The notes below the pieces were generated by a model. That model made no database searches and had not been told where the DNA came from. It saw only the letters and a program-made list of their open reading frames with translations. Shown piece after piece: positions 35,601 through 48,358 of a stretch of 64,000 nt of DNA. The position numbers and the translations under genes were made by a program. This stretch comes from Dipylidium caninum (lineage: Eukaryota > Platyhelminthes > Cestoda > Cyclophyllidea > Dipylidiidae): contig QEYB01001214.1 in assembly GCA_017562135.1 (NCBI GenBank), positions 62,001-126,000 on the forward strand. The letters are read 5' to 3'. Position 1 is the stretch's first letter. Every line of letters starts with the position of its first letter.

Positions 35601-36890
35601 AATTAAAGCAGGCTTAATGGATACCAAGATTTACGCGATTTTGTGTGACTCTTCGTGGACTCCCCCACGAGGCTGGTGCTAATACGAATTATCGCGGGTA
35701 GATATATTTAAGCCAGAAAAATCGACCCATAAGGAGAGGAATGTGAACTTTTTTTTACTAATAACTTCGATCTCCTCCCTGACATGCAGTCAGAGAACAC
35801 TGGACACTTTTCTTTGGACTGTGGACGGGAAATGATTCAAAATTATAATGATAATAGGTGGGTATTTTCATCCTGTCAAGTGAGAACTCTCTCTCTTCAC
35901 ATCAGCAGATGTCATGCCTAAAGATTGGGAGACTTATGCAATGCCCATTCTACATGTCTGACTGAAGTAGCGAATAAGTTTTTCAACTCTTTTTGCCCGT
36001 GTGAAACAACCACCTTTGCCCATCCCCGACTTAGATACAAAGGAGGGAGTTTACTTGCCCCTTCTTCGTAAAGTCGGCCTAAGTAGAGGCAAAAGTCCCC
36101 GAAAATCCTCCCTCGTACGAATTTATTAATCATTGTTTGGGCCGATATTATCTGGCCTCAATGGAGCTAGTGTTTACGAGAAGAACCAGGTTTCTACGGT
36201 ACTGAGCAAATGACTTTTTCATTATCCTGATTTTGCGTTGAATGCAGAGCAAGGAGGGAATAAGTGGTACTCCGTTCAGAGGCAGGTTGACACGTATTTC
36301 CCATCCGCCAAGAGCCTTCCAGTCTGCGAAAATAATTTTTTTTTTAATGTAGTGAGTATTTTGCTCTTTGGTGAAGGCTGCAGTCTTTGACTGTCAACAA
36401 ATGGCCCTCGACTCCTCCTACAATGATATTACTAAGACGCACTGATGCCGTTAACATTGATGAGGAAGGGATATGCGTGTTGATCCGCATGGAGCTCGAC
36501 TTCCACAGATTTACCAACGGGCTCGGCTCTCTCCTTATTGTCAGCCATGGAATTAATGTCCTCTGTCATGCGACACGCATTTGACCCCTTTGTACCCGGG
36601 CAAAAAAAGAAAACCCCTGTGGGGAGGTTTATTTACATGACTTTCAACATGGTAGTGTGAGCAGTGCATCCTCTCTTACTGGCGCCTGTAAGCGAAGTCG
36701 GCGCGTTTTCCCCTTTCAACTTCCACGTTGACATCAGGCAGGATGAAGTGTGAGATCATGGAACTCAGATGGCAATGATTCAGGGCCTAGCGTCACCAAT
36801 ATGCTCCTCACTCCTCCAATTGGACTCACGACTTGACCAATGAGTGTCAGTGAGCAGTCGCGTTTCATGTGTGTTCAACTGCCTGCCCGC

Positions 36891-36945
36891 GTGTGTATGT
36901 GTGTGTGTGGATGGGTAGGTGGGTGGGTGGGTGGTGAGTGGGTGT
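36891..36945. repeat. GT microsatellite plus TGGG-repeat tract (G-quadruplex motif)
   Basis: A GT-rich run passes directly into repeated TGGG units. Positions 36913-36931 contain four GGG runs separated by 1-5 bases, a sequence expected to fold as a G-quadruplex on the plus strand. Confidence 0.75.
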
Positions 36946-39768
36946 AGGGCGGGCACGCGTATGCTTGAAGAAATAATTTTGCCCACCTCTTCACACAGGC
37001 CACAATATACTCGATGCGACATATCTTCGGGCCCTGGACTCCGGATCTTCGCGGTTTCCCTGTCTCCCAGTGAGTTACCTCCAATGTCCTCCTTTTACCT
37101 TCTCAATGCATACCTCCACCCTCATGCGACTGTCATTGTATCCGTGTACAACACGGCAATCTAACGAGATTGGGCTTTCGAATTTGAGGATTTACGTCTA
37201 GACTGATGTCGGCCTTATCGTTCTCTGCTGTCACCCGAAAATAGCATATTTTATGGCCACATTTTCCCCTATAAGTGCATGCTAACACTGAAATGATGAC
37301 ACTAAGGCTTCGCGTTGTTAAATTTTTCCACCAAATTTCAGTTTATGTCGCATGCTTTGATGTAAAATTCCTCACCGGAAACAGTCCACACTGTTTTTAA
37401 TTTGGAGGAAGGTCACTGTTATGCTATTACCAACACCGAGAATTCTGTGACATGTCCCGAGAAAACTGCCACCTCGGCCAGAGTGTGTTATGGCTACGCT
37501 ACGCTAATTTTTACGTTTGCCAAATCCAAATTGTACACTTTTTGTTATTGTCTTAATATTTTGTCGGTTTCGGACGAGTCTTCCTGGTAACTGTACCGAA
37601 GTGAGGTCTCGGCCTGGCAGGCTGTCACTACTTCGTCCTATGTCTTCCCCGTTTTCCTCTCACGTCTTGACATGCAACGATTACATAAAGTAGACGTTCA
37701 TCGTGTGGCCGAATTCAGCTCTTGATAAACTTCAAAATTAGATTGAGTGAGGGCTTATTTTCCCCCGAGAAGCCTCCATTCGCCGTTCCGCGCTTCTTCC
37801 TCTTCGCCCTAATCCCCCCAACAAAATACCATAAAACGGTTAAACTTTTTTTCTCCTCGCCTATTCATTCCTTCTTCCTCCTTGCTCGGGGACAAATAAT
37901 CCAACTCCTCTCTCGGCCATATTTGAGTGCCATCTGGAATGCCGTTGATTCCGGAGCATCGGGCTTATGTCCAACTCACCCATCTGTCAAAGTTGCTAGG
38001 ACTGTTTACTTGGAATTACGTATAACTCACTTTCCATGCCCTCCCCCCTCCCCTCTTCTCCATACTTGCTACTGCTGGTTTGGGAGTCGTTTGGAGGCTC
38101 TTTTTTTATTTGGAAGTGGACATACTCACTTCCCTTCCGTCCCCTCTGCGAGAACCAGCTGCGGTGCCGTAAAGACAGTGCCAGGGAGGAGGAGGTGAGG
38201 GAGAAAGAGGGAGACAGGGGAAGAAAGGGAGGGAGAGGATGTAATGACACCATCCGTTGCAAATACGCTCAATTCACCGATGAACAATAAGTGAATGGAC
38301 GATGGGAGGCAATAAATTCTTGTTCAACTTTATTTATTTTTTAAATAAATGGCCAGTCTACACCGCTGTAAGCCGCGCAACAATTACGCTCTCCTACTGT
38401 TTTACTTGTACGCTCAATTCCAATTGTAGGGTGAAGTTTTAGTTAGCTCCTTTAAGGACTATGGAGCCATCATGAGGCGAACGCTCTTGCACAAACAAAT
38501 ACACATACATCGCTTTTTCACAAACCGTCCGGAAAGTAATTGAGAAGGGAGAGTATGAACATGTGTCAGCCCACAAAAACGGCCTGTGTAACTTTTCTCG
38601 AGCCTCTGTGTTTGCCATCGCCGCTGGCCTATGATAACGACTGGCGTTTGAAGACCTGAGAAATAAAGCGAGAGAATTTATTTCACTTTTGCCTTCTCCT
38701 AGTCGCGGCTGACTTGTAACAAATAGTTAATATCTCCCAAATGGACAATAAGCTTTGGGAGATGGACACAAAACATCAGCCAGGCGGTTTTCCTCCCCCC
38801 TCCTCCAATCTCTGTTCTCCTTCTCTCTTCCTCGTTTTGCGAGTTAAGGCGACTTTATCTCTACGTAATGAGTGAACGGTCCTCCTTCACTTAATCGTCA
38901 ATCGTTAAAGTTTTGCTACGCTAAAGCTAATTCCCTCAACGTTTTCCAAGGCGCTACCTCTCATTAAGTCATGTGTTTGCTAAGTGACGGTGCTCTGGTC
39001 GCCACTGCTCCTTCGGCCATTCTTCCTCCGGTGCCTCTTTCAATCTTCTCTTCCGCTCCCCGACTATCATGAGATGCCGGAGTGGCCAGTTAAAGGTCTC
39101 TACCACGAGTCTGTGAAATATAACTTCAGTAGTTGTAAATTTTGGTGATCATGAGAGAATCCGCATTCATCATACCTTCGTTTAATAACTGGTCACAGAA
39201 TCCCCTTCTCCACGGTCATCTACTTTCTAGTACCCTACACCTCGTCCTTTTCCTTCGACTCTCCTTCCAGTACATTATTTTTCAATAATTGACCAAGACA
39301 TCCTACTAATCACCCACCAAGCAACCGCTTTTTACTGTTTTTTTTTCAGAAATCTTACCTTTCACGGGGAAAGCATAGAGAAGGCGGTTAAAAGCCGGCC
39401 ACTGCTTTATGGCGCGCATTAATCAGCCTTGTGGGAAGTAGAAGTTATCATGGTAAAAAATTCCATGTACTTTAATGCGCTTGAGATGGAGGGAGCGTAT
39501 TACACTGGTGGTGGTGGAGTGAGAGACGTGGTAAAGCAGGAAGCCCATGTGGCCACCAACCACCCTCTTCCAGTTCTCCTCCTCTCCTCACACGGCCTTG
39601 CGTCCAGCACCACATTCTCCGTGTAGACGTCTCACCTGACCGGTTTAAGTTAGGGTTATAAAACAGGGCATTTGTCTGGACGAGAATGAATAATAAACCG
39701 GTGTCTGGCAGGTTCCTTCCTCCCCTATCTCCATGTAAATTAACGCATTTATGACTAATCGTCGAGGT

Positions 39769-39800
39769 CTGCGGCCGGCCGGCCGGGCGGGGGGTTGAGG
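39769..39800. other. GC-rich GGCC-repeat patch
   Basis: Reiterated GGCC units followed by a G run stand out from the AT-rich surroundings. It is palindromic and could mark a small CpG-rich regulatory element or just a simple repeat; nothing in the sequence decides. Confidence 0.4.
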
Positions 39801-40510
39801 AGACAGGGCAGGCTGGGTTGGTGAGGGAGAAGAAGGGAGAATCACGAGAAAAGTTGGAAAGCTAACACGCCATGTACTTTGGCGGTACTGGAATATAGTC
39901 AGAGGCCTCGGAGGTGCGACTAGAGTTTTTCGTTATCTGACCGCAAAAATCGGGTTTTCTCCGCTCCTCCACAGCCCCGTTGACCACTTCATTCTTGCTT
40001 TATGACTGCTAATTACAGACCGCAGCGAAATACCCCGCGTCTTGCCTTCACAATAGTCTCTCTTGGGCTAATTTATCACAGTTCTATTGTTTCTTACGAC
40101 CGGACGGACGAGGACATCTGTGTATGTGTGTGTGTAGAGGAAGGAATAAAGGTTTGCCACCTACCTGATCTACTGATCGGCATGAAGCGTTGCTCTACCA
40201 ACTGACTAAAATGATGGCAACAAGTAATGTGATGTTAACCATCATATCTTGGTGATTAACCCCTTTTATTTCTCAAACAAGACAAAATAGAGAGAATCAG
40301 ACAACGAGGATACGTGAAGGAATGGACGTGTCACTGCCAGTCTTCGATACACCATTCACCAAATTGTCGTCTGTTTTTATTTAGCTCTTTTTTTCTCCCA
40401 ATTGTTTACTCCATTATCTCACCTCCATTGTCATAAAGTCATTAATGTGCGCGGAGACATTACCAACGCTCTCGGTGTTCACCTAAACGCCGACACTAAG
40501 TAGGAAAAAG

Positions 40511-43500
40511 ATGGATTTTTCCACCCGAGCAAACTTAACTCGTTCCAACAAGTCTATGCCCAACATCGCATACAGGCAGGAAGTATTTAAATATTCACAG
40601 AATTCTATTTCTACCATGAAGACGCAATGTCTTTCGACACCAGTAAGTGATGTCAATGGAGAGGATACGAAAGAAGGTATAGGGAGGAGAAGTTAACGAA
40701 GAGAAATGATAGTAGCTCTGTCCAATCCTCCCGTGACCTGCGGATCTCTCCTATGGGCAAAACAATGCGGGATCGAGTGGCCACATTTCCCTGTCATCGG
40801 AACACCGTGGCAAGGAGCCCGAAATGAGCCTCCCTTCGGGGTCATTTAGGAGGGGCAGTAAAACTAGTGAACTCTGGTAACGGTCACTTTCCTCCAGAAT
40901 GTGTAGGAATGATGGCTTTAATAACTCCATAACTTCGCGAAACTATCACTCCTTAATGAAGTTGATTTCACAACCCCACCGTAAAAGTTACTACTGGCAA
41001 AAGATTAACATTTTTTTTCACATGAAATTGTATTATCACGGTGTGCTTTTGCTGTAATACCAACACACAGCCACACACGAACTCGCGGGAGAGAAAGTGA
41101 AATTAATTGTCGTAGCGAGAGAGAGAGAGAAGGAGACTTGTTCCGGGTTTCTCCCTCATCACAGATGGGCGTATTATTCCCTTCTCTTCCCTTTGCTCAT
41201 CCACCCAACAATGAGTAGCCTGTTTTGGCCAATTTTCTACCTTCTCTGTTGTCCGATTTGCCCACCCTCACAAAGGGGAAGTCCTGAGGGCCACTCAAAG
41301 GGTGTGAGCAACTTTTGCCTGCTTGCCAACAGGAAAAGCAGTGGTGTTATTCATTGCGTACTCTCGTGTTTTCCATACTGAAAAATATTGTGGTAAAATG
41401 AAATTAAAGTGGGACTTTTTTACGACATAGGGAAAAGGGAGAGGAAATACGAGTACAGTTAAACATGAGACACTCTTACAGAATAAAAATACACGAGGTA
41501 ACCTGCAGAGCAGTTAATCCCTCTGATGAGTAGGAATTTTCTGTCGGAAAGAACGGTACTTAACAGAGGGGAACTTTGGAAGGTGGTACGCCTTTGTGAA
41601 ATGCTCCAACGCACAAGCAACCCCCCTGCCTCAGAAACAATGAATTGTCCTCCTCTAAGTGCTATCTCATTCCCTCAAAATAGTCTTTCTCCTCGAGTTT
41701 GGTAGGTATTTCTAGATAAAATCCCCTTAACCTAATCATTTCCATGTTCATCTCCTCTGCCTTGCACGGGACCAGGCTGCGTTAAGATCCGAAAACCAAT
41801 TAAAGATCTTATTTAGCCAGCCCTTCCCTCCTCCCCCCCTTCCCCAGAGCCTAGCGCACAGCTTCGCCCCCATCGCCTCCGAATCCCAGACAGTGGAGAG
41901 CAGTTGAGATAAAACATCAAACGAAGACTGTCAAGGCCACGACAGAGACACTATTAACTAGCTCCATTTCTGCCACAATGACCACACGTCCAAGATAACT
42001 GCTCTAAGATGGTTGACGCAGATAATGGTCTGATGATTCTTAAAAATTGAGTCAATTAAATCTTTTCAGAGTAACAGTGCGGGTGGGAATTTGAGTGGAG
42101 TGAGGCGAGGGGGAGAAAAGATGTTTGGTAAGTGGTGCTAACCTATCCCCATTTGCGACCACAACCCGAGACGATGGTGTCCAGCTAAGTATAACAATCG
42201 GAGTAGACGCGATTCCGCCTTTGTAGCGCTCTTACTGCCTCGACGAACCGAGCAATAAGACTAGGCAATTGTGTGACATTGTAGGAGGACAACGGAGGCC
42301 AGGTGAGGTAGGGAGCGAGAGGCGGGAACTGATTGCAGGAAGGAACCTCACCTCATGGACAAAATTTCAAGACTCCGACTGCGAAAGAGACAGCATTAAA
42401 AGACAATAGCCACGAGAAAAAGCCATTTGAGTAGACTGGAGACGAAGAGGATGGGATGAGTCCGATTATTCGGCTGCGTCCTCAATTTTGACGGAAATGC
42501 TTACGTCCTGACTGTCTCGGGCACCAGGTTGGAGGGCTTGCCGCATATAAAACAATTGGCTTACCTTGCTGTAAACTACCTGTAGTTAGAAGGTCGGGCG
42601 ATAAATCACTGACTAGGTGAGCAGGAAAGTCCCTTGACTGGAATGTACACGCACTCGGTCTCGGATTGACATGTTCGAGACAGTGCAAGGCACTAATTTG
42701 TCTGGCCACATGATTAATGCCTGTAAAAGGCGTGAATGGTAGAATCCACTTTTCATCTTTTCACAAACACACTCCGAGGAAGGTTGCCTCACTAACGGGC
42801 TGCATAGTTTACCTTCATGCGCCAGCAGGACCTCAACGATATGGAAGACGGGTTGAACGGTGGTGCAACGGCTAAATGTGCGATTCAGTGATATGATTTG
42901 TAGCAAGAGCCTGTTAAATAGTTAATGTGTCCCGGCTTCTCCGCCTCCTCCGAAAATGCATCTTCTTAACATCTACTTCTTCCGAGACTGGCTAGACTGG
43001 CAAAAGATTTCATTCGTGGGCCTGACTTAGATGTATTTCACGAGAAGGCTGGCTACGAGAGGTGGCATATGGCCTTGGGTCGAGTTATTTCAGAAGTCTT
43101 CCCTCAAAGTCTCCGAAGGGTCAGATGGTGACTCCTTCGAGGGAGAAACTGGGTCCTATAACACTAAGAAATTTTGCTTACTGCCACCAGACATCAGATT
43201 TTTAACCGCCCACTCCTAACAGACACTTAGTGTGCCCGAAAGACGACGTCGTCGTGGCCAGAGTCCCCTGTCTACGTCCTTGGCCATTGTGGCGGTAAGA
43301 CGGATGGCTGGTGGGACGCGAGGTGAAATACTCCCTGTGGTAGTAGTGCGTACATTTAGCAGATTAGAGAGATTTTAACAAACAGTATTACATTTAAGTA
43401 TTTTATTTGTGTGTAGGCAAATTGCCTCCCTTTTTTGCGTCATTCCATTTTTATAGCTCTACACTTTTTGACTGCAAAACTTGCATCGGAACATTTGGCC

Positions 43501-46500
43501 TGTAAACATCTCATAACAATAAATCGAGTTTCGCCGCTAACGGTAGTGGCAGTGGTGTATGCCGAGCAATATTTTCACATTATGCAGATGAATATCGCTC
43601 CACATTCTTCAATTTCGCTGTAGGCAGCTCGTCGGTGTGTCCCTGAGGCGGGGGCGGGTTGTGGCGGGGGGAGGGAGGGGGCGCCGAGACTCCGGGACGC
43701 GATTATGTCCTTGTGGCGGTAAGTGCCAGGCCCGCCGACACTGCCTGCAGATGATGAGGCCTCTTGACGGGGACGCGCGCAAGGTGGATGGACCAAAGTT
43801 GGTGCTCCCATCGGCATTTAACGTCTAATAGGTGCACCTTCGCTAAAACACTCCCTCGATATCCCGTGAGGTCTCACCTTTCAATGTGGCCGGGGTAGAC
43901 GATTCGCAGTGATCAATTTCCCTTCAACACTTATTCAACACACCCCACTTTAAACATAGTTCTTCGAGGTCGAAGACCCAATAACATTGAGTGCTTTACT
44001 TTTCGTCTCGAAGGCTAATATGGTGAACTTTGTCACATCCATACAGGTGGTTAATTTGGCCATCTCTAATAGCATGTGACCGGGCTGTTGGCGAGACAGC
44101 AGGAACATGTTAAGTAAGACATCATTTCCGTAAACACTACGTACTACTTAAATGGTTAATGGCGTCGCCATGTCGGTAAACACTTTTCACCGGAACCATT
44201 CACCCATTCACTAAGTAAAAAGGTTTAATTCTGCGCAGTTGGTGATGTTTAAACCACTGAAAACTCTAACGTTCCTCTCTGAACTCAAAGGTCTGTAATT
44301 TGAAATTTTCCTCTGTCATTTGCGCAATTATTTAACAATTTATTACTCAAAGCTAAGCAGGTCTAACCGACAATTTGTCCCCTAAATTACTGCATCTCTA
44401 TTTACTTCCCTTCTCCCCCTAAATTACCTGTTTTCTTGTTCCTCTGGCTTATTCCTCAACTAAGACCAGTCTGACACTTTGTTCTTCTCGGAGCATTAAT
44501 TACCCACTTTTAACAGCTCGGGGGGCACAGTCATGTCACTGATGGTGTCCCCTTGTCTGCCTCACCCTTACGGGTCTATCAACTTACCTACCCGCTTGCC
44601 TGGACGAGGTGGAATTTAAATGGAGCGTCTTCTCGTCGCCTTGCACGCGACTATCACGCATGCCCATTCTACAGATAAGCAGTGATTGAACAATATTACT
44701 TTCTTGAAGTAAAACATTCCTACTGAGGTGGGAAGTGTGATGGGGATAAATCAGAGGCTGTCAGCCGCCCTGTCGACCAGGCCTCTGCACGATTCCTCCT
44801 TTTGTTTGGCACGTGACTCAGTCTCTTCGGCCTCCTCCTCCGCCCTCACACGGCGCTGTCCACCCTGGTCGTATAATGATACAATACGTAGGAGAAGACT
44901 ATAATTCCCTTGATACATTACTCAGCCACGTGTTAATGGCCATCCAGTCGTCCGTGGTGCGTTACATGAGTCAAGTGAGTGGTGGGGATGGGCGAGGATA
45001 CTGTTCTGCCTCATTACGATTGGACCAGCGGGTTGGGCACACACACACATCGCCTCAGTCTCGGATACCAGGCCTAATTGAGTAATGGAGGAGTTTTATT
45101 ATGGCTACTTCTGGTTCCGGAGTGAAGGTTAGCCGTGCCCTCCTATGGCCACCGTGTAAACTTTTGAGTAAGGTCTTTGTGTCGACTTGTCTGCTACTAA
45201 CAGAGAGGCCTTTCAATGCAGAAGAAGGCACTACCTTAAGACTCTTTTAATGCGAAAGGGAAGTAAAGTCAATCTGTGTTGGCCCGACTTTCCTCAGGCG
45301 AGTGGGAACTTCGGGGGCTGGCAACCAGCAACTGGGTCTCTTTTCGTCCCATTGTTGTCATATTGTAGAAGAGGACAACGCTGGAAAATGTTGAAGGTGT
45401 AAAGGCAGCGAAGTTTGGGGTGCAGGAAATTGCTCCCCTTACCTTGTTGGCATCATCGCTTGCTGCTGTCTCTGTTTGACTGCCAATATCACTTCCAGAG
45501 GCCGATGAGATCTTCCCCCAGAGACTCGAGCAGGACGGGGGCATCCCACTGTACATCGCTTTAATGATTTACCACCGAGAATTTATTCAAAAGGACTATG
45601 TCATTAAAATGCTGACATATGGAATAATAGTCGAGAAGTATCAATAATGGCTATTCGTGGTTCAAACAAACCAACATTTCATGGTTGGACGTGTCAGTAG
45701 CATGGAAGACTTGTTATTCCGCCCAAATTAGGAAGCAGAATATCATGAGAAAATTAGTTGGAAGCGAATCTAACGTAGCCGCTGTAGAGAAAACCATTAA
45801 ATTGGTGTGTCCATGGCCTCTATGCAGTTCGTGGGATTTGCAAAATGGAGCTCGAGGCTAGCAGAGGAGGAGGTGTGGGGATGGCGGTGGAGGAAAGGAG
45901 AGGAGGAGGATAAGTCGCGCGTTCATTAACTTGCAGTTTTCATTCAGATCACTAATAATGTGAAATCGGAATTGCGTGACGAAATGGGAAAAAGCGGAGC
46001 AAGTAAATGGCTTCAGTTCGTTTCTCGACTCCTAATCTTTTGATGTCGGGGACTTAGGAGCACTTTGCTCATTTGAAGGCGAGGAAGACAAAAGTCTTGA
46101 TAACTATGAATTTGTTTCTTGTAGAGAATTCGCTTTTTACACCTGAAGTCCGTCAGCCTCTCCAACATCAAAGCTCAGGGCACCTCGGTAAGTATTTTCT
46201 TTCTGTTGTTGTTTTTTGGAACTTATTTCACACCTTTGAAGAAAATACGCCTCATGGTGCCGACGATCGGGTTCCATGAGTCCAAGAATAGTGGTTTTTA
46301 ACAAGAGAGTTCATCCCTCAAGCTCTCAAAGACTTTCAATGCTATGAGACGTCTAAAGTGTCTGTCTCAGCTGGGAGGTGGATGGAATGTTTGCGAGTGT
46401 TGGTGTCACCTCGATGCCCAATGCAAATACACTCTAATACGATAAATGTGTGAATAAGTCGAAAAAAGAGAAGATCGTGTTTAACAGGACAAATTACAGT

Positions 46501-48358
46501 TTCCGTTGTATTTCGTGTCCCGGGGAGGAGGAGGAGAAGGAGGTGAATGGCCGTCAGGACGAGGCTGGATGAAACGAGTGAGCCAATCGGAGGTGTCAAA
46601 TAAATTTCCCCTATTTCCGTGCCATCTGTTCTATCCCCCGTCTTCTCCTTCCCCCTCCTGTCTGACAGCAATAATCTTTCACATTTGTCCTGGAGCTTCT
46701 TAATGGTCGTTGAGAAGTCCCTCCTTTCTCTTAAGACGCAACATTTGTCTGGCATTCACTCTACTTTAAGAAGAAACGAATCCGTCAAAATGACGAGTAC
46801 GGGAAACGATGATATTCCTGAAAGGTGAAGTTAACAAAATCTTAGTAACTCCTAAACCTTTCCCTGTTGTATCCAGGGCGAACCGCCGGTAGGAGTGCCT
46901 CAATGTCACTAACTTGTCCCAAGTATCCCACCTTTTTTGGAAAATTTCGGTTTGGAGGTGACTTTGAAAGTCCCTTGGCTTTCGCACTTCTTAGGGGCTG
47001 ATTCCCTCCACCGCCACCTCACCTCTCTCCTTATTCATTATTAACTCGTACCGAGAGTTCACATGAAACCGTTGGGACCCAGCGCCCTCATCGGTATGAT
47101 GAGTCGTATCTCACCCATTCTAACTCTTAACTAAACAGTTTGGCTTTTTCTCGTGAAGGCAAGTCAGCTGGTGGAAATGTCTCCTGGGCACGGGGTCGAC
47201 TAGGAAAATGGCGGTCATCGGAGGGAGAGAGAGAGAAAAGAACGAGTTATGCATGACTTCGTAAGCCTGAAAACCGACTACCCTTTCCTGTGCTTCCCTA
47301 GTCCACCTAATTTTTATTTTAGGATAGAAAGGAGGTACTGTTTGTCATTGGAGGAGAAGGGCATTTTAAGATATAATGCCAAATTAACTGTGACAAATTT
47401 ATCGCCGCTTTGGCTGCCCATAAACATGAAGGTGTTTCACTTCTCCTCGTCTTGCCGACCATGGGGGACATTTTTTCGCGGCTGTTGTTTACCCTGACCG
47501 AGACACATTGTCTGGGCGTTGATCAGCCTTGTAGACTGGCATAATTATGCCGATCTCCTGCGTCTAGGCGTGATTAAATTTACTTCCGCTTCCCATCCCC
47601 AAATTATCCTCCATTACTGTCATTGTAATCTTCTTTTTTCATCAATGCCTTTCGTCCTAACATCCTATTCATTGAGGGGAGACGCGTTGACACGGGATAC
47701 TCATGAGACTATGAAGTTACACCTTTATACTAATCCTCGTGAAGCCATTTATCAAGACGAAATCAACTCCTTCGACTCCTCCCACTCGTATGCTCGTATA
47801 CATATGTTAACACAGGTTATAGGCCTATTATAAATTGTCCTGCCATTTCACTCTCCCCGTTTTATAAGGGAAAAAACGGCGAAAGGAGGCGGAAGGCGCC
47901 GTGTTCTCCTTCCACTCCGCGACTTGATGGTTTGTTGGCCCTAGCACCCATTTCCTCGAAGGGATGGATTTTAAGGACCGATGGACTTCTTGTACAAGAG
48001 TCCATTGCTTACGGCGACATGGCTACTAAGCCTATAGACGCTTAAGGGGAGAAGTGAATTGCTTGGACGTTTAGCCAAGGCTAAATCAATCTTTAAATGA
48101 ACTATAGCTTCACCCTCAGCAGCTTAGTCCTCTACATGAGGAGCTCACGAAAAATTTGCCTTCTAATTTTACCACTTTTTAATCGGTCCACCGGTAGATG
48201 CCGCAATGCTCGACTCACTCGACGCCACTCACTCGGCAATTAACCAAAGCACGTCTCCTTACGGAAGCAGAAGGCACTCGTTGCCTATTGTCAAGCCAGT
48301 TTCTAAAATATACCTTGCCTCCATCACCGAATGTGACCATCCACCGGTGGTAGTAGGC
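40511..48358 (+). CDS. weak candidate plus-strand exon chain of an unidentified gene
   Basis: Four segments have plausible splice signals and joinable phases. 40511-40642 starts with ATG (MDFSTRANLTRSNKSMPNIA...) and ends CCA/GTAAGT, phase 0. 42070-42127 has a tttcag acceptor and GTAAGT donor, phase 0 to 1. 46125-46187 has a ttcttgtag acceptor and GTAAGT donor (ENSLFTPEVRQPLQHQSSGH). 48198-48358 has a ggtag acceptor and GTAAAT donor (MLDSLDATHSAINQSTSPYG, then SRRHSLPIVKP). Joined, they read as a Ser/Gln-rich, probably disordered N-terminal region with no family I recognise. The last two lie inside the span of the stronger minus-strand chain, so some or all may be chance. A further possible exon, 44892-44974, fits only an alternative phase path. 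Confidence 0.22.

Larger units (their letters stand above)
32631..40510. other. long region without a recognised gene
   Basis: It begins with the presumed NAA35 promoter (upstream of 32630). The first part, to about 34 kb, is AT-rich; it becomes mixed and pyrimidine-tract-rich rightwards. No protein family, RNA gene or full transposable element was recognised; the many short open frames look random. It contains GT/TGGG-rich tracts near 36.9 kb and a GC-rich patch near 39.77 kb. It may be intergenic regulatory DNA or long-intron sequence. Confidence 0.4.

Noticed and set aside
37722..38198. 158-codon plus-strand open frame
   Set aside because: Pyrimidine-rich translation (F/L/P/S heavy) typical of noncoding CT-rich DNA; no family.
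40140..40205. tRNA-like stretch on the minus strand (TCAGTTGGTAGAGC with a CAT triplet nearby)
   Set aside because: The A-box-like D-arm is present, but there is no B-box (GGTTCGAAxCC), the anticodon stem does not pair well and no acceptor stem was found. At most a decayed tRNA-derived fragment.
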